Of a stretch of 64,000 nt of DNA, positions 8,238-18,677 are shown piece by piece; position 1 is the first letter of the stretch; each line of letters begins with the position of its first letter. Under the pieces are notes generated by a model. It saw nothing but the letters and a program-made list of their open reading frames with translations, was not told where the DNA came from and did not search any database. The position numbers were made by a program, and so were the translations under genes. This DNA comes from CAYYSY01 sp964474355 (lineage in GTDB: Bacteria; Myxococcota_A; UBA9160; UBA4427), in assembly GCA_964474355.1 (NCBI GenBank), contig CAYYSY010000312.1, positions 12,376 to 76,375 of the forward strand, in the 5' to 3' direction.

Positions 8238-8888
8238 ATGCCGAGAGTCTTCGAACAGCCCGCGACCATCGCGCTCCCCGACGACGCGCTCGGCGAGGGC
8301 GCCGCGCTCGAGGGCCTGCTGATCCCCGCCCCGTCGCTGCCCGACTGCGCCGGCGGCATCGTCGCCGCACCGCATCCCCTGATGGGCGGCAGCATGGACT
8401 CGCCCGTCGTCACCGAGATGGCCTTCGCCCTCGACAAGGCCGGTGTCGCGAGCCTGCGCTTCAACTGGCGGGGCGTTGGCGGCAGCGCCGGCGCGCCGAG
8501 CGGCGACGACGCGGATGCCGACGTCGACTTCGCAGCATCACTCGCCTTCCTGCGCGACACGGTGCACGGGCCCGTGCTCGCGATGGGGTACTCGTTCGGC
8601 GCGGCCACGGCGCTGCGCGCGACGCAGGAGGCGCCGGCGCTGCGGCGCCTCGTGCTCGTCGCCCCGCCGCCTTCGCTCATCGACGCGGCGCTGCTCGAGA
8701 GCTTCGACGGCCCGATCCTCATGGTGGCGGGCGACGCCGACCGCTTCGTCGAGGTCGACGTGCTCGCCCAGTGGGCGGCCGAGCGCGACGGCGCGCGCCT
8801 CGAGGTGCTCGAGGGCGCCGATCACTTCTTCATGATGCACCTGGGCGAGCTGCGCCGCGTGCTGGATGGATGGCTCGAGTCGAGCTGA
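8238..8888 (+). CDS. Alpha/beta hydrolase (COG2945-like)
   Basis: A 216-residue soluble alpha/beta-fold hydrolase. The nucleophile elbow is GYSFGAA (Ser119), the acid is Asp166 in AGDADRF and the base is His196 in GADHFF. The N-terminal PHPLMGGSMDSPVV segment matches the small dienelactone-hydrolase-like COG2945 proteins, with HPL in the usual oxyanion region. The substrate is unknown, probably a small ester or acyl compound. The start ATG at 8238 follows CGGAGAG. It ends 17 bp before the end of the convergent histidine kinase gene. Confidence 0.85.
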   Translation: MPRVFEQPATIALPDDALGEGAALEGLLIPAPSLPDCAGGIVAAPHPLMGGSMDSPVVTEMAFALDKAGVASLRFNWRGVGGSAGAPSGDDADADVDFAASLAFLRDTVHGPVLAMGYSFGAATALRATQEAPALRRLVLVAPPPSLIDAALLESFDGPILMVAGDADRFVEVDVLAQWAAERDGARLEVLEGADHFFMMHLGELRRVLDGWLESS

Positions 8889-8905
8889 GCGCGCGACCGC
8901 GGCCT

Positions 8906-10330
8906 TCAGTCCCCGGCGATCGGCAGGCGCAGCACGAAGCGCGCGCCGCCGTCGGCGCCCTGGGCCACGAAGAGACGGCCGCCTGCCTCCTCGGCGAGGC
9001 GACGAGAGATCGCGAGACCGAGCCCGCCCGGAGCGTCGGGGCGGCTCGAGTGGAACGGCTCGAAGACGAGCTCGCGGTCGACCTCGGCGATGCCGGGGCC
9101 GTCGTCCTCGACCCAGATCTCGACGTGGGCCGGGCCACCGTTCTGCGAGCGGCGCCGGGCGGTGATGCGGACCGCGCCGCCCTCCGCGCAGGCCTCGATG
9201 GCGTTGACGCAGAGGTTCAGCAGCACCTGCCGCAGCGCGTCGGGTGAGAGCGCCGCGGCGCCGAACATCGGGTCGACGGGGATCGCGGTGAGCGTGACGC
9301 CCGCCTCCCGCGCGCGGTGCGCGAGCAGCTGCTCGAGGGCCGCGAGCGCATGGGAGACGTCGGCGTCGTCGGGTCGCTCCCCCGCCGGCCCGGGCCGGGC
9401 GTGGGCGAGCACCTCGTCGAGCAGCCGCTCGAGCCGGAAGACCTCGTCGAGCACGAGCCCTCGGAACGAGTCGTGGAAGTCGGCGTCGTCGAGGCGCTCG
9501 GGCAGGAGCTCGAGGAAGGTCTTGATCGAGACGAGCGGATTGCGGACCTCGTGGATCACCTCAGCGACGAGTGAGCCGAGCAGCGCGAGGCGGTCCAGGC
9601 GCTTGACCGCGTCATCGAGCTCGCTCATCCGCGTCACGGTGCGGTCGCGCTCGAGGGGCGCTGCGAGGCTCTCGGCCAGCGCGTCGAGCCGGGCGAGGCT
9701 GCGCGGGCGCACGCGGCCGAGCAGATCGCGTTCGCCACCGACGAGGAGCAGGAGCCCAGGAGCGGCGGCGCTCTCGGCAGTCCCGGTGCCGCCGGACCGC
9801 GTGAGGGCCCGCACCGCCGTGAATCCGGTGCGCTGGGAGAAGAGGCGCGCCACCTCGGGCAGGGTGGGCTCGCCGAGGTCGATCGCACCGCGCTGCCGCC
9901 AGAGGAGCGCCAGCTCGCCGCGCTCGGGCGGCTTCGGCACGCCGGTTCGCGCGAACGACGCGAGCGGGCGGGCCTCGAGCTCCGTGTCGTCGCGCTTCAG
10001 GATCAGGCCTACATCGAGGCCGAGCGACTCGCAGGCCGCGTGCAGCGCCTGTTGGCAGACGACCTGGAGATCGTCTTCGGGCTCGCGCCTCGGTCGCGCC
10101 GCGGTCCGGGGCTCGAGTACGTCCTGGCGTGTGCGCGGCCTGGTACCGGCCAGCTTCGACTCGTGCGCCGCGTGGCGAGGCTCGCCGCCTCGGTCGTCCG
10201 GCGGCTCGGCCAGATCGTCCGGCGCCGGAAATACCGCGTCGATGAGCGCACGAGGCGAACGATCGCGCGTGCGCCGACGTGCCGGTACGCGCGCCGGGTG
10301 CGTCCCCGGGCCCAGGTCTTCATCCCCCAT
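8906..10330 (-). CDS. Sensor histidine kinase, soluble GAF-like sensor
   Basis: A 474-residue two-component kinase without transmembrane helices. The N-terminal third is low-complexity and acidic, then a probable GAF-like sensory region (about 60-230). The dimerisation/phosphoacceptor helix carries HEVRNP with His260, typical of NtrB/AtoS-like kinases. The ATPase domain has the N box (LLNLCVNAIEA), G1 (VEDDGPGIAE) and G2 (GGLGLAIS). The probable partner is the sigma54 response regulator at 14556, because HEVRNP kinases usually pair with NtrC-type regulators, though three kb and PBP1A separate them. The start at 10330 is ATG. Confidence 0.9.
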   Translation of the reverse strand: MGDEDLGPGTHPARVPARRRTRDRSPRALIDAVFPAPDDLAEPPDDRGGEPRHAAHESKLAGTRPRTRQDVLEPRTAARPRREPEDDLQVVCQQALHAACESLGLDVGLILKRDDTELEARPLASFARTGVPKPPERGELALLWRQRGAIDLGEPTLPEVARLFSQRTGFTAVRALTRSGGTGTAESAAAPGLLLLVGGERDLLGRVRPRSLARLDALAESLAAPLERDRTVTRMSELDDAVKRLDRLALLGSLVAEVIHEVRNPLVSIKTFLELLPERLDDADFHDSFRGLVLDEVFRLERLLDEVLAHARPGPAGERPDDADVSHALAALEQLLAHRAREAGVTLTAIPVDPMFGAAALSPDALRQVLLNLCVNAIEACAEGGAVRITARRRSQNGGPAHVEIWVEDDGPGIAEVDRELVFEPFHSSRPDAPGGLGLAISRRLAEEAGGRLFVAQGADGGARFVLRLPIAGD

Positions 10331-10403
10331 GGTCGGGTTGCTATCGCGCTGGGCGTGCGTCTGTCAAGGTGGCGCGTCGTTCGCCCCTCATCGGGGTGCC
10401 CGC

Positions 10404-13292
10404 TCAGAACAGGTCTTCGCGCAGCGCCTCTTCGGCGTCCGTGGCGGTCGTGCGGTCGCTGAGCGTCCGATCGGGCTGGGTGCCGGCGACGAAGGGCTGG
10501 AAGTACGCGTTGAGCGAGGTCGTGTCGGCGATGAGCCCGGTGTCGCGGTCGATGCGCGCGAAGACGATGTTCTCGTCGGGCACGTCGAAGTCGCGAATCG
10601 GCATGCCCCGGAGCGCCACCTTCATGTAGTCGCCCCAGATCGGCAGCGCGGCACCCGCACCGGTCTCGCCCCAGCCGAGCACGGTGTTGTCGTCGTGGCC
10701 GACCCAGACACCGGTCACGATCTCGGGCGAGAAGCCCATGAACCAGGCGTCGCCCTGCTCGTTGGTCGTGCCCGTCTTGCCGGCGAGCGGCCGGCCGAGC
10801 TTCTTGAGCCGCTGTCCGGTCCCCTCCTGGACCACGGCCCGGAGCAGGTCGCACATGAGGTAGGCCTGGGCCTCCGAGATGATCTCGTCGGTGGGCATGA
10901 TCTCGGCGTCGGGATAGACCGCGAGGTCGTCGATCGAGACCGTTCGTACCGAAGCGGCGGCGCGCACGTCGTCGGCGCCCGCCGCGAAGCCCGCGGCCAG
11001 TGGCCGCAGCACGGGCGGCGGCGGCGGGCCGAGCGGCACGTCCTCGAGCAGCACGGTGCCATCGGACGCGGTCACCTTCGTGATGAAGCGCGGCAGCACG
11101 CGCTTGCCGTGGTTGGGGAAGACGGCGTACGCGGTGGTGAGCTCGAGCAGGGTGACCGAGCTCGAGCCGAGGGCTAGCGAGAGGTCGCGCGAGAGCGGTG
11201 ACTGGATGCCGAGGCGGCGCGCGTAGTCGATCACATAGTCGACGCCGACCTCGCGGAACAGGTGCACCGTGGCGTTGTTGACCGACTTCTTCAGCGCGTT
11301 GCGAAGCGGCATCGGGCCGTAGAAGCGCCGGCCGTAGTTGCGCGGCGCCCACACGAAGCCGGACACCGGATCGGTGTAGACCACCGGGCGGTCGACGACC
11401 TCGGACACCGGTGTGTAGTCGCGGGCGAGCGCTGCGCCGTAGATGAAGGGCTTGAAGGCGGAGCCCGGCTGGCGCTTCGCCTGGGTGGCGCGGTTGAACT
11501 CGCTCTGCTCGTAGTCGTAGCCGCCGACGAGCGCGAGCACGTCGCCGGTGTCGACCTCCATCGAGAGCAGCGAGCCCTGCACGACCGGCACCTGATGGAG
11601 GTCGAGCCTCGCGACCGGCAGCTCGATCAGCGGCTCCGGCAGCGCTTCTTCGGCTGCGAGCGTCGCGAGCTCGTCGGGGCCGATCGCGGGGTCGTAGATC
11701 GGGCGCAGCTCGGGCTCGGTGCGCTCGTCGTCTTCGATCTCTTCCGGTGTGAGATCGGGCAGGCGGACGAACCTGGCCACGTCGCCCACTTTCACGATCC
11801 AGTCGATACGCTTGACCGCGACCCGGCGACGCATGGGGTTCGGCTCGCGCGCCCAGTCGACGTCGTCCAGCGCCAGGGTGCCCGTGAGCCCCTGGCCGAG
11901 CGCGACCTTCGCCATCTCGGCCTTGCGGTCGACCTCGACGACGACGCCGAGGATCGGCTCGTCGAAGGGCACGTCGAGGGCGATGGGTTCGGGCTCGGGC
12001 GGCAGCAGCGGCGGGGACCCGGCGTCGGCGGTCTGGGCTTCGGCCTCGGCTTCGGTCCGGGGCTCGGCTTCGGCATTCGCCTGGGCGTCGCCGGCGGAGG
12101 GCTCGCTCTCGCCCTCGGCTCCGGCCGCGTCGCTCGGCGCTGTGTCGACGTCGGCGATGGCCGTCTCGGCGCTCTCGCCCGCGTGCTCTACATCGCCTTC
12201 GCCCGGCGTCCACTCGATGCCGAGATCCTCGGCGAGGATCCCGACGTAGAGCTCGGCGTTCTCCTCACCCGCCTCGGCCACGGCCGCGTCGATCTCGCCG
12301 GCCTTCGCCGTGCGCAGCACGCCCCGGTAGCCCTGGCGATGATCGTGGGCCTCGAGCCCGCGGCGTACCGCCTCGACGGCGGTCAGCTGCAGATCGAGGT
12401 CGAGGGTCGTCTCGATCGTGAGCCCGCCCTCGAGGACGACGTCGCCGCCGAGCCGCTCGTAGAGATAGCGGCGCACCAGCTCGGTGAAGTGGGCGGACGG
12501 GCCGTAGTGCTCGGCCTCCGGCGGCTGGGCGAGCTCGGGCAGATCGACCAGCGCTGCGGCGTACGTGCTGCGGTCGATGATGCCGTCGTCGACCATGCGG
12601 CCCAGCACGTAGCGTCGCCGCCTCTCGGCCGACTCGGGGTTGCGATAGGGCGAGTACTCGCTCGGTCGCTGCGGCAGGCCGGCCAGCAGCGCCGCCTCGC
12701 TCACGCCGATCTCGCGCACGCTCTTGCCGAAGTAGGTGCGCGCCGCCTCCTCGATCCCCCAGGCGCCCTGACCGAAGTAGATCTGGTTCAGATAGAGGTA
12801 GAGGATCTCCTCCTTCGTGAACCGCTTCTCGATGTCACGGGCGAGGAACATCTCGCGGATCTTGCGGCGGTAGGTCTTCTCGGGGGAGAGCAGCAGGCTT
12901 TTCACCATCTGCTGGGTGATCGTCGAGGCGCCCTGGCCCTTGGCGTCGCCCGAGAGCAGGTTCGAGAGCGCGGCGCGGATGATGCCGCGGTAGTCGAGGC
13001 CCTCGTGCTCGAAGAACGAGCCGTCCTCGGCAGCCACGAACGCAAGCTGGACGTGCTTCGGGATGTCTTCGATGGGAACGAGCCGCCGGCGCTCTTCGTA
13101 GAACTCGCCGATCGGGCGACCATGCCGGTCGAGCACGACCGACGTGCGCGTGGGCTCGTAGTCCTCGATCCGGTGCAGGTCGGGCAGATCGCTGAGGAAC
13201 GCGTCGTAGAACCACCACGCGCCCCCTGCGACGCCAACGGCGAGCAGTAGGACGAGGCCGAGCAGGGCTCGAAGCACCCTGGACCTGTTCAT
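10404..13292 (-). CDS. mrcA: Penicillin-binding protein 1A (glycosyltransferase-transpeptidase)
   Basis: A 962-residue class A PBP that polymerises lipid II and cross-links peptidoglycan at the periplasmic face of the inner membrane. There is an N-terminal membrane anchor (residues about 8-28). The GT51 domain carries the catalytic Glu in AAEDGSFF (Glu89) and the QGASTITQQ motif. A transpeptidase domain follows with SAFK (Ser611, Lys614), SVNNA as the SXN motif and KTGTT (Lys839). Between them is an OB-like insert interrupted by a Glu/Ala/Asp-rich disordered run at about residues 365-437, longer than usual. The ATG at 13292 fits the usual family N-terminus. It is divergent from gshB. Confidence 0.95.
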   Translation of the reverse strand: MNRSRVLRALLGLVLLLAVGVAGGAWWFYDAFLSDLPDLHRIEDYEPTRTSVVLDRHGRPIGEFYEERRRLVPIEDIPKHVQLAFVAAEDGSFFEHEGLDYRGIIRAALSNLLSGDAKGQGASTITQQMVKSLLLSPEKTYRRKIREMFLARDIEKRFTKEEILYLYLNQIYFGQGAWGIEEAARTYFGKSVREIGVSEAALLAGLPQRPSEYSPYRNPESAERRRRYVLGRMVDDGIIDRSTYAAALVDLPELAQPPEAEHYGPSAHFTELVRRYLYERLGGDVVLEGGLTIETTLDLDLQLTAVEAVRRGLEAHDHRQGYRGVLRTAKAGEIDAAVAEAGEENAELYVGILAEDLGIEWTPGEGDVEHAGESAETAIADVDTAPSDAAGAEGESEPSAGDAQANAEAEPRTEAEAEAQTADAGSPPLLPPEPEPIALDVPFDEPILGVVVEVDRKAEMAKVALGQGLTGTLALDDVDWAREPNPMRRRVAVKRIDWIVKVGDVARFVRLPDLTPEEIEDDERTEPELRPIYDPAIGPDELATLAAEEALPEPLIELPVARLDLHQVPVVQGSLLSMEVDTGDVLALVGGYDYEQSEFNRATQAKRQPGSAFKPFIYGAALARDYTPVSEVVDRPVVYTDPVSGFVWAPRNYGRRFYGPMPLRNALKKSVNNATVHLFREVGVDYVIDYARRLGIQSPLSRDLSLALGSSSVTLLELTTAYAVFPNHGKRVLPRFITKVTASDGTVLLEDVPLGPPPPPVLRPLAAGFAAGADDVRAAASVRTVSIDDLAVYPDAEIMPTDEIISEAQAYLMCDLLRAVVQEGTGQRLKKLGRPLAGKTGTTNEQGDAWFMGFSPEIVTGVWVGHDDNTVLGWGETGAGAALPIWGDYMKVALRGMPIRDFDVPDENIVFARIDRDTGLIADTTSLNAYFQPFVAGTQPDRTLSDRTTATDAEEALREDLF

Positions 13293-13324
13293 TGCGTCGA
13301 ATACCCCAAGAGTGGCCGAAACCT

Positions 13325-13336
13325 AGCCCGGATGAT
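13325..13336. repeat. Solo copy of the palindromic-element end sequence
   Basis: The 12 bases AGCCCGGATGAT here are identical to the outer end of the palindromic element at 18441-18619, and the flanking CCTA matches the CTTA next to that element at 14 of 15 positions. No second arm is visible nearby, so this may be a decayed or solo end just upstream of the PBP1A start codon. Confidence 0.45.
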
Positions 13337-13550
13337 GCGCTTCTGCCCCGACTCGGGGGCCGCGCGAAGCGTGCCGACGGGCGGGTGATCGGTGTAGCGT
13401 CTCGGCGCGCCGGGCATCCGAGATCGGGTGTCGCGACACGGCCGGGCTCGCCGGATCGGATGGACGCCGCATCGTGCGCCGGTCCGGATCCCCCCGACCC
13501 CGACCTGCGCGTGACCCTCTCCGAACCCGACGCCCACCAGGATGTTCCCC

Positions 13551-14504
13551 ATGCCCGCCCCCTCCCGCAGCATGCTCTTCGTCATGGACCCCATCGAGCA
13601 CGAGGACGTATCGGGCTCTACGACCCTCGTCTTCATGCTCGAGGCCCAGGCCCGGGGCCACGAGGTGCTCTTCTGCGAGCCCCATGACCTCGAGGTGATC
13701 GACGGTCGGGCGGCGGCGCGCGTGACCCCGGTCACCCTGCGCCGCGAGGTCGGCAACCACGTCGACCGTGGCCCTTCGCGCACCATCTTGCTCGACGACG
13801 AGGTCGACGTCGCCTTCCAGCGCAAGGACCCGCCGGTCGAGGGGGTCTACGTCACCTCGACCCAGATCCTCGGCGTCTGCAGACGCACGCTCGTGCTGAA
13901 CGATCCCCGCCACATCCTCGCCTTCAACGAGAAGCTCTTCGCGCTGCACTTCCCCGACCTGATGGCCGAGACCACCGTGACGCGCGAGATCTCGGTGCTG
14001 CGCGACTTCATGGCGAAGCTCGGCGGGGAGATGATCGTGAAGCCCCTCGATGGCAAGGGCGGCGAGGGCATCTTCCACGTCCACGACAGCGACCGGAACC
14101 TGAGCTCGATCCTCGAGCAGGCGACGGGCTTCGGCACGCGCTGGGCCATGGCCCAGCGCTATCTGCCCGAGGTGCGCGAGGGCGACAAGCGGATCCTGCT
14201 GCTCGAGGGCGAGCCGATCGGCGCCGTGCTGCGCGTGCCCTCCGATGCGGAGGTGCGGGCGAACCTGCACGTGGGCGGCCGCGCGGCGAAGGCCGAGATC
14301 ACGGCCGACGATCGCGCGATCATAGATCGCGTCGGCCCGGTGCTGCGCGAGCACGGTCTCTTCTTCGTCGGCATCGACGTCATCGGTGGCCGGTTGACCG
14401 AGATCAACGTCACCTCGCCCACCGGCGTTCAGGAGGTGAACGCGCTGGACGACGTGCGCCTCGAGGCCGTGTTCATGGATGCGGTGGAGCGCAAGCTCGG
14501 CTGA
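13551..14504 (+). CDS. gshB: Glutathione synthetase
   Basis: A 317-residue ATP-grasp enzyme that joins gamma-glutamylcysteine and glycine to make glutathione. The N-terminal MLFVMDPIEHEDVSGSTT segment, ATP-grasp residues in MIVKPLDGKGGEG, the substrate segment RYLPEVREGDKRILLL and the metal-binding ITEINVTSPTG-like end (LTEINVTSPTG) match bacterial GshB, as does the length. ATG codons occur at 13542 and 13551; 13551 is preferred because AGGA lies 8 bases upstream. No gshA is in the window. Glutathione supply fits the two glutathione transferases and the GFA protein elsewhere in the window. Confidence 0.95.
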   Translation: MPAPSRSMLFVMDPIEHEDVSGSTTLVFMLEAQARGHEVLFCEPHDLEVIDGRAAARVTPVTLRREVGNHVDRGPSRTILLDDEVDVAFQRKDPPVEGVYVTSTQILGVCRRTLVLNDPRHILAFNEKLFALHFPDLMAETTVTREISVLRDFMAKLGGEMIVKPLDGKGGEGIFHVHDSDRNLSSILEQATGFGTRWAMAQRYLPEVREGDKRILLLEGEPIGAVLRVPSDAEVRANLHVGGRAAKAEITADDRAIIDRVGPVLREHGLFFVGIDVIGGRLTEINVTSPTGVQEVNALDDVRLEAVFMDAVERKLG

Positions 14505-14555
14505 CGCCCGCGTCGCGCCGACGACCGTCGCGGCTACACGCTAGGGTTGCGGGCG

Positions 14556-16037
<1,482 letters not shown>

Positions 16038-16155
16038 CGTTAGACTGCTCGTCGGCGAGTGTTGCAACACCATGTCCGCATGCGGCCAGCCAGGGGGGTG
16101 GCGGGCGGGCTATCCAGGGGGCGTTGAACGCAACGCACTCACGAGGTCGCGGCAC

Positions 16156-16686
16156 ATGGGCATTCTCTACGACACGAAGATCGACACTCCCATCGGGCGC
16201 CTGCGTGTGGCCTCGAGTGAGCGCGGACTGGCCTACGTGGGGCTACCCCGCGCGAACGGCCGAGGCTTCGAGGGCTGGCATGCGCGCCACGCACCGGACG
16301 ACGTCGTCGAGAGCGCCTTCGAGCCGAATCGCGAGGCCTGCGCACAGCTCGACGAGTTCCTGAACGGCAAGCGCCGCGTCTTCGAGCTCGACCTCGACCT
16401 GCGCGGCACCGACTTCCAGAAGAAGGTGCTGATGGCTGTGTCGGCGATTCCCTACGGCGAGACGCTGGCGTACGCCGACATCGCGCGGGCGATCGGCCAG
16501 CCCAATGCAGTGCGCGCGGTGGGCGCCGCGAACGGCGCGAACCCGATCCCGCTGGTGATCCCGTGCCATCGCGTGGTCGCGTCGAACGGCCACCTGCAGG
16601 GCTACGCGGGTGGGCTCGAGCTCAAGCAGCGCCTGCTCGCGATGGAGCGGCCCGCGGTGGTCCTGAGCCAGGGGATGCTGCTCTAG
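16156..16686 (+). CDS. ogt: Methylated-DNA-protein-cysteine methyltransferase
   Basis: A 176-residue suicide DNA-repair protein that moves O6-alkyl groups from guanine to its own cysteine. The active-site motif IPCHRVV contains Cys137, the arginine-finger HTH lies in AIGQPNAVRAVGAANGANP, and the YAGGLELKQRLL end is standard. The N-terminal ribonuclease-like domain (TPIGRLRV) is also present. The ATG at 16156 gives the normal N-terminus; an earlier in-frame ATG at 16072 would add 28 residues of non-family sequence. Confidence 0.94.
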   Translation: MGILYDTKIDTPIGRLRVASSERGLAYVGLPRANGRGFEGWHARHAPDDVVESAFEPNREACAQLDEFLNGKRRVFELDLDLRGTDFQKKVLMAVSAIPYGETLAYADIARAIGQPNAVRAVGAANGANPIPLVIPCHRVVASNGHLQGYAGGLELKQRLLAMERPAVVLSQGMLL

Positions 16687-16976
16687 GCAGAACCTCGAGC
16701 GGCCCCCCGCTGTGGCCCCCCGTCCGGTGTAGCTCGTGCCCCCAATTCGAAACATCGTCCCGCCCGGTGTCGAGCTGCAGGCGCGTGCCAGCGAAGGCGG
16801 CCGCTACGCCACGTGAGTGTGCGCGGGCACCCGCGTCGCTTCAGCGAACGGCCCAGCCTGTCTGCTCCAACACCTGACGGATGGCGCGCGCTCGACTCCC
16901 CGAGCGAGATGCACGATCGGGCACCCGGCGACCGCCAGAGCGATACACCCCGGAGCTCCCACGCACGCCCCGCGAC
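16687..16976. other. Intergenic gap between convergent genes
   Basis: This 290-bp gap between ogt and the convergent PLP-enzyme gene holds no convincing gene. Open frames through it are Arg/Ala/Pro-rich shadows. A small GCGGGCACCCGC hairpin-like palindrome at about 16827-16840 is the only structure noticed; no clear T-rich terminator was seen. Confidence 0.3.
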
Positions 16977-18170
16977 TCAAACCTTCTCGAGCGCCTGGTC
17001 CATGTCCGCGATCAGATCCTCGGCGTTCTCGATGCCACAGGCGAGCCGGCAGAGCGAGTCGGTGATGCCCCACTCGGCACGATCCTTCGGATCGTAGTCC
17101 CAGTACGACATCGTGACCGGCAGCTCGATCAGGCTCTCGACCCCACCGAGCGAAGGCGCCTGGTAGGGCACGCGCGTCGCGTCGATGAAGCGGATCGCGC
17201 CGTCGAGGTCGGTGTCGATCTCGAACGTCACGACGCCACCGAAGCCCTTCATCTCGCGCGTCGCGACCGCGTGGTCGGGATGGCTCTCGAGCCCCGGGTA
17301 CCAGACCTGCCGCACCTTGGGATGCGATTCGAGGAAGCGCGCCATGGCGATGCCGTTGGCGTTGTGGCGGTCCATGCGCACGTCGAGGGTCTTGATGCCG
17401 CGCAGCAGCAGCCAGGCGCAGTGGCTGTCGATGATGCCGCCGAGCACGCCGAGCGCCTTGCGGATCGGCTCGATCGTCTCGGCGTCGCCGGTGACCGTGC
17501 CCGCGAGCAGGTCGTTGTGGCCGCCGAGATACTTGGTCGCGCTGTGCACGACGAGGTCGGCGCCGAAGTCGAGCGAGCGCTGGTTCGACGGCGTCGCGAA
17601 CGTCGAGTCGATGATGACCTTCACGCCCTTCGCGTGCGCGATGGCCGAGCAGCGCTCGATGTCGATCACACGCAGGTAGGGATTGGTCGGCGACTCGGTG
17701 AAGAAGAGCTTCGTTTCGGGCCGGATCGCCGCCTCGAAGGCCTCGAGGTTGCACGGCTCGATCACCGTGCACTCGACGCCCATCCGAACGAGGTACTCGT
17801 TGATGAACTGGCGCGTGCGCCTGTAGCAGTCGCTCGTCACGATGAGATGGCTGCCGGGCGGCAGCAGCGCCAGAAAGGTCGTCGTCGCCGCACACATGCC
17901 CGACGCGAAGAGCACGCTCTCCTCGCCGCCTTCGAGCTCGGTCAGCTTGCGCTCGACCGCGCGCCAGGTCGGGTTGCCGTAGCGCCCGTACTCCTCGCGC
18001 TTCGTCTTGCCCTCTTGATAGTCGATCACCTCCTGACTCGTCTCGAACCAGAACGTCGAGGTCTGGTAGATCGGAGTGGTGATCGCGTTGGCTTCCTGCT
18101 GCCGCAGCTCGCCCGCGTGAACGGATCGGGTCGCGGCGCCGCGCTCGCGGGGGCCGTCTTCCATCTTCAT
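16977..18170 (-). CDS. Cys/Met-metabolism PLP enzyme (cystathionine gamma-synthase/lyase family)
   Basis: A 397-residue fold-type I PLP enzyme. The Schiff-base lysine is Lys213 in HSATKYLGGH. The YGNPTW segment, FASGMCAATT cofactor loop, IIDSTFATP and the SLGGVESL motif are all typical of the MetB/MetC/MGL family. Sequence alone does not separate gamma-synthase (transsulfuration to methionine) from beta- or gamma-lyase. The ATG at 18170 (MKMEDGPRERG) is used; in-frame ATGs at 18275 and 18278 would add a Pro/Ser-rich stretch unlike the family. A structured RNA-like region lies about 150 bases upstream on this strand and could be a leader. Confidence 0.9.
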   Translation of the reverse strand: MKMEDGPRERGAATRSVHAGELRQQEANAITTPIYQTSTFWFETSQEVIDYQEGKTKREEYGRYGNPTWRAVERKLTELEGGEESVLFASGMCAATTTFLALLPPGSHLIVTSDCYRRTRQFINEYLVRMGVECTVIEPCNLEAFEAAIRPETKLFFTESPTNPYLRVIDIERCSAIAHAKGVKVIIDSTFATPSNQRSLDFGADLVVHSATKYLGGHNDLLAGTVTGDAETIEPIRKALGVLGGIIDSHCAWLLLRGIKTLDVRMDRHNANGIAMARFLESHPKVRQVWYPGLESHPDHAVATREMKGFGGVVTFEIDTDLDGAIRFIDATRVPYQAPSLGGVESLIELPVTMSYWDYDPKDRAEWGITDSLCRLACGIENAEDLIADMDQALEKV

Positions 18171-18331
18171 GTCTCGATTCGGAGGCGCCGGGCCAATGCC
18201 CGGCCTGCTCTCACTGCACGACCCGCTCGCCTCACACGAAGGTCGAAGAGTCGCGGCCATCTGCGCGCCGTCCATCATCTACGCAGAGCGGGATGGGACG
18301 ACCTGGCTGTGGGGGCACTTAGCACGTCTTC

Positions 18332-18392
18332 CGAGCCGCCCTGCTCCTCTCCGGAGGAGGCAGGGCGTCCGTCCGGGGAGGACGGAGGCTCG
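18332..18392 (-). promoter_or_regulatory. Candidate structured leader RNA (perfect three-way junction)
   Basis: Three nested stems close on each other with almost no unpaired bases: a 6-bp base stem (18332-18337 with 18387-18392), a 12-bp hairpin with one bulge (18338-18366) and a 7-bp hairpin (18368-18374 with 18380-18386). Single-stranded flanks of ordinary composition lie on both sides. On the minus strand it would sit about 160 bases upstream of the Cys/Met PLP gene, where methionine-related riboswitches often occur. It does not match the SAM or cobalamin riboswitch cores I can recall. A plus-strand RNA or terminator-like structure is the alternative. Confidence 0.4.
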
Positions 18393-18440
18393 AGGGCCTG
18401 CAAGCACCTGAAATCACCCGTGTCTGTCGGCGCGGACCTT

Positions 18441-18619
18441 AGCCCGGATGATTCATGAGCGCCCTACTGCGTCAGCGCATCTCCGTACGCTCGCAGCAGA
18501 AATCGCCGCCCGGCGCCTCGACGTAGGGTCGACTACGCCTGCGTCGCCGTACGACGATTTCTGCTGCGAGAGCACGAATCTACGCTGCCTCGCTACGGGC
18601 TTCATGGATCATCCGGGCT
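18441..18619. mobile_element. 179-bp palindromic (MITE/REP-like) element
   Basis: The ends are inverted repeats: 18441-18458 (agcccggatgattcatga) against 18602-18619, matching at 17 of 18 bases. Inside, 18490-18505 and 18555-18570 form a perfect 16-bp inverted repeat, and 18522-18526 pairs with 18533-18537 around a 6-base loop. The whole unit could fold as one long cruciform or hairpin. It carries no gene of its own. Size and structure fit a non-autonomous palindromic repeat. A 12-bp copy of its end lies at 13325. No clear target-site duplication was confirmed. Confidence 0.7.
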
Positions 18620-18677
18620 GGCAAGGTCGCGAACGGCCGGCCCGGGAGCCCGACGACACCCCTGCTAGATTGCCGGC

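Noticed and set aside
11262..13250. A 662-codon plus-strand frame opposite PBP1A
   Set aside because: It is low-complexity (Arg/Leu/Val/Gly), has no family features, and mirrors a confirmed PBP1A frame.
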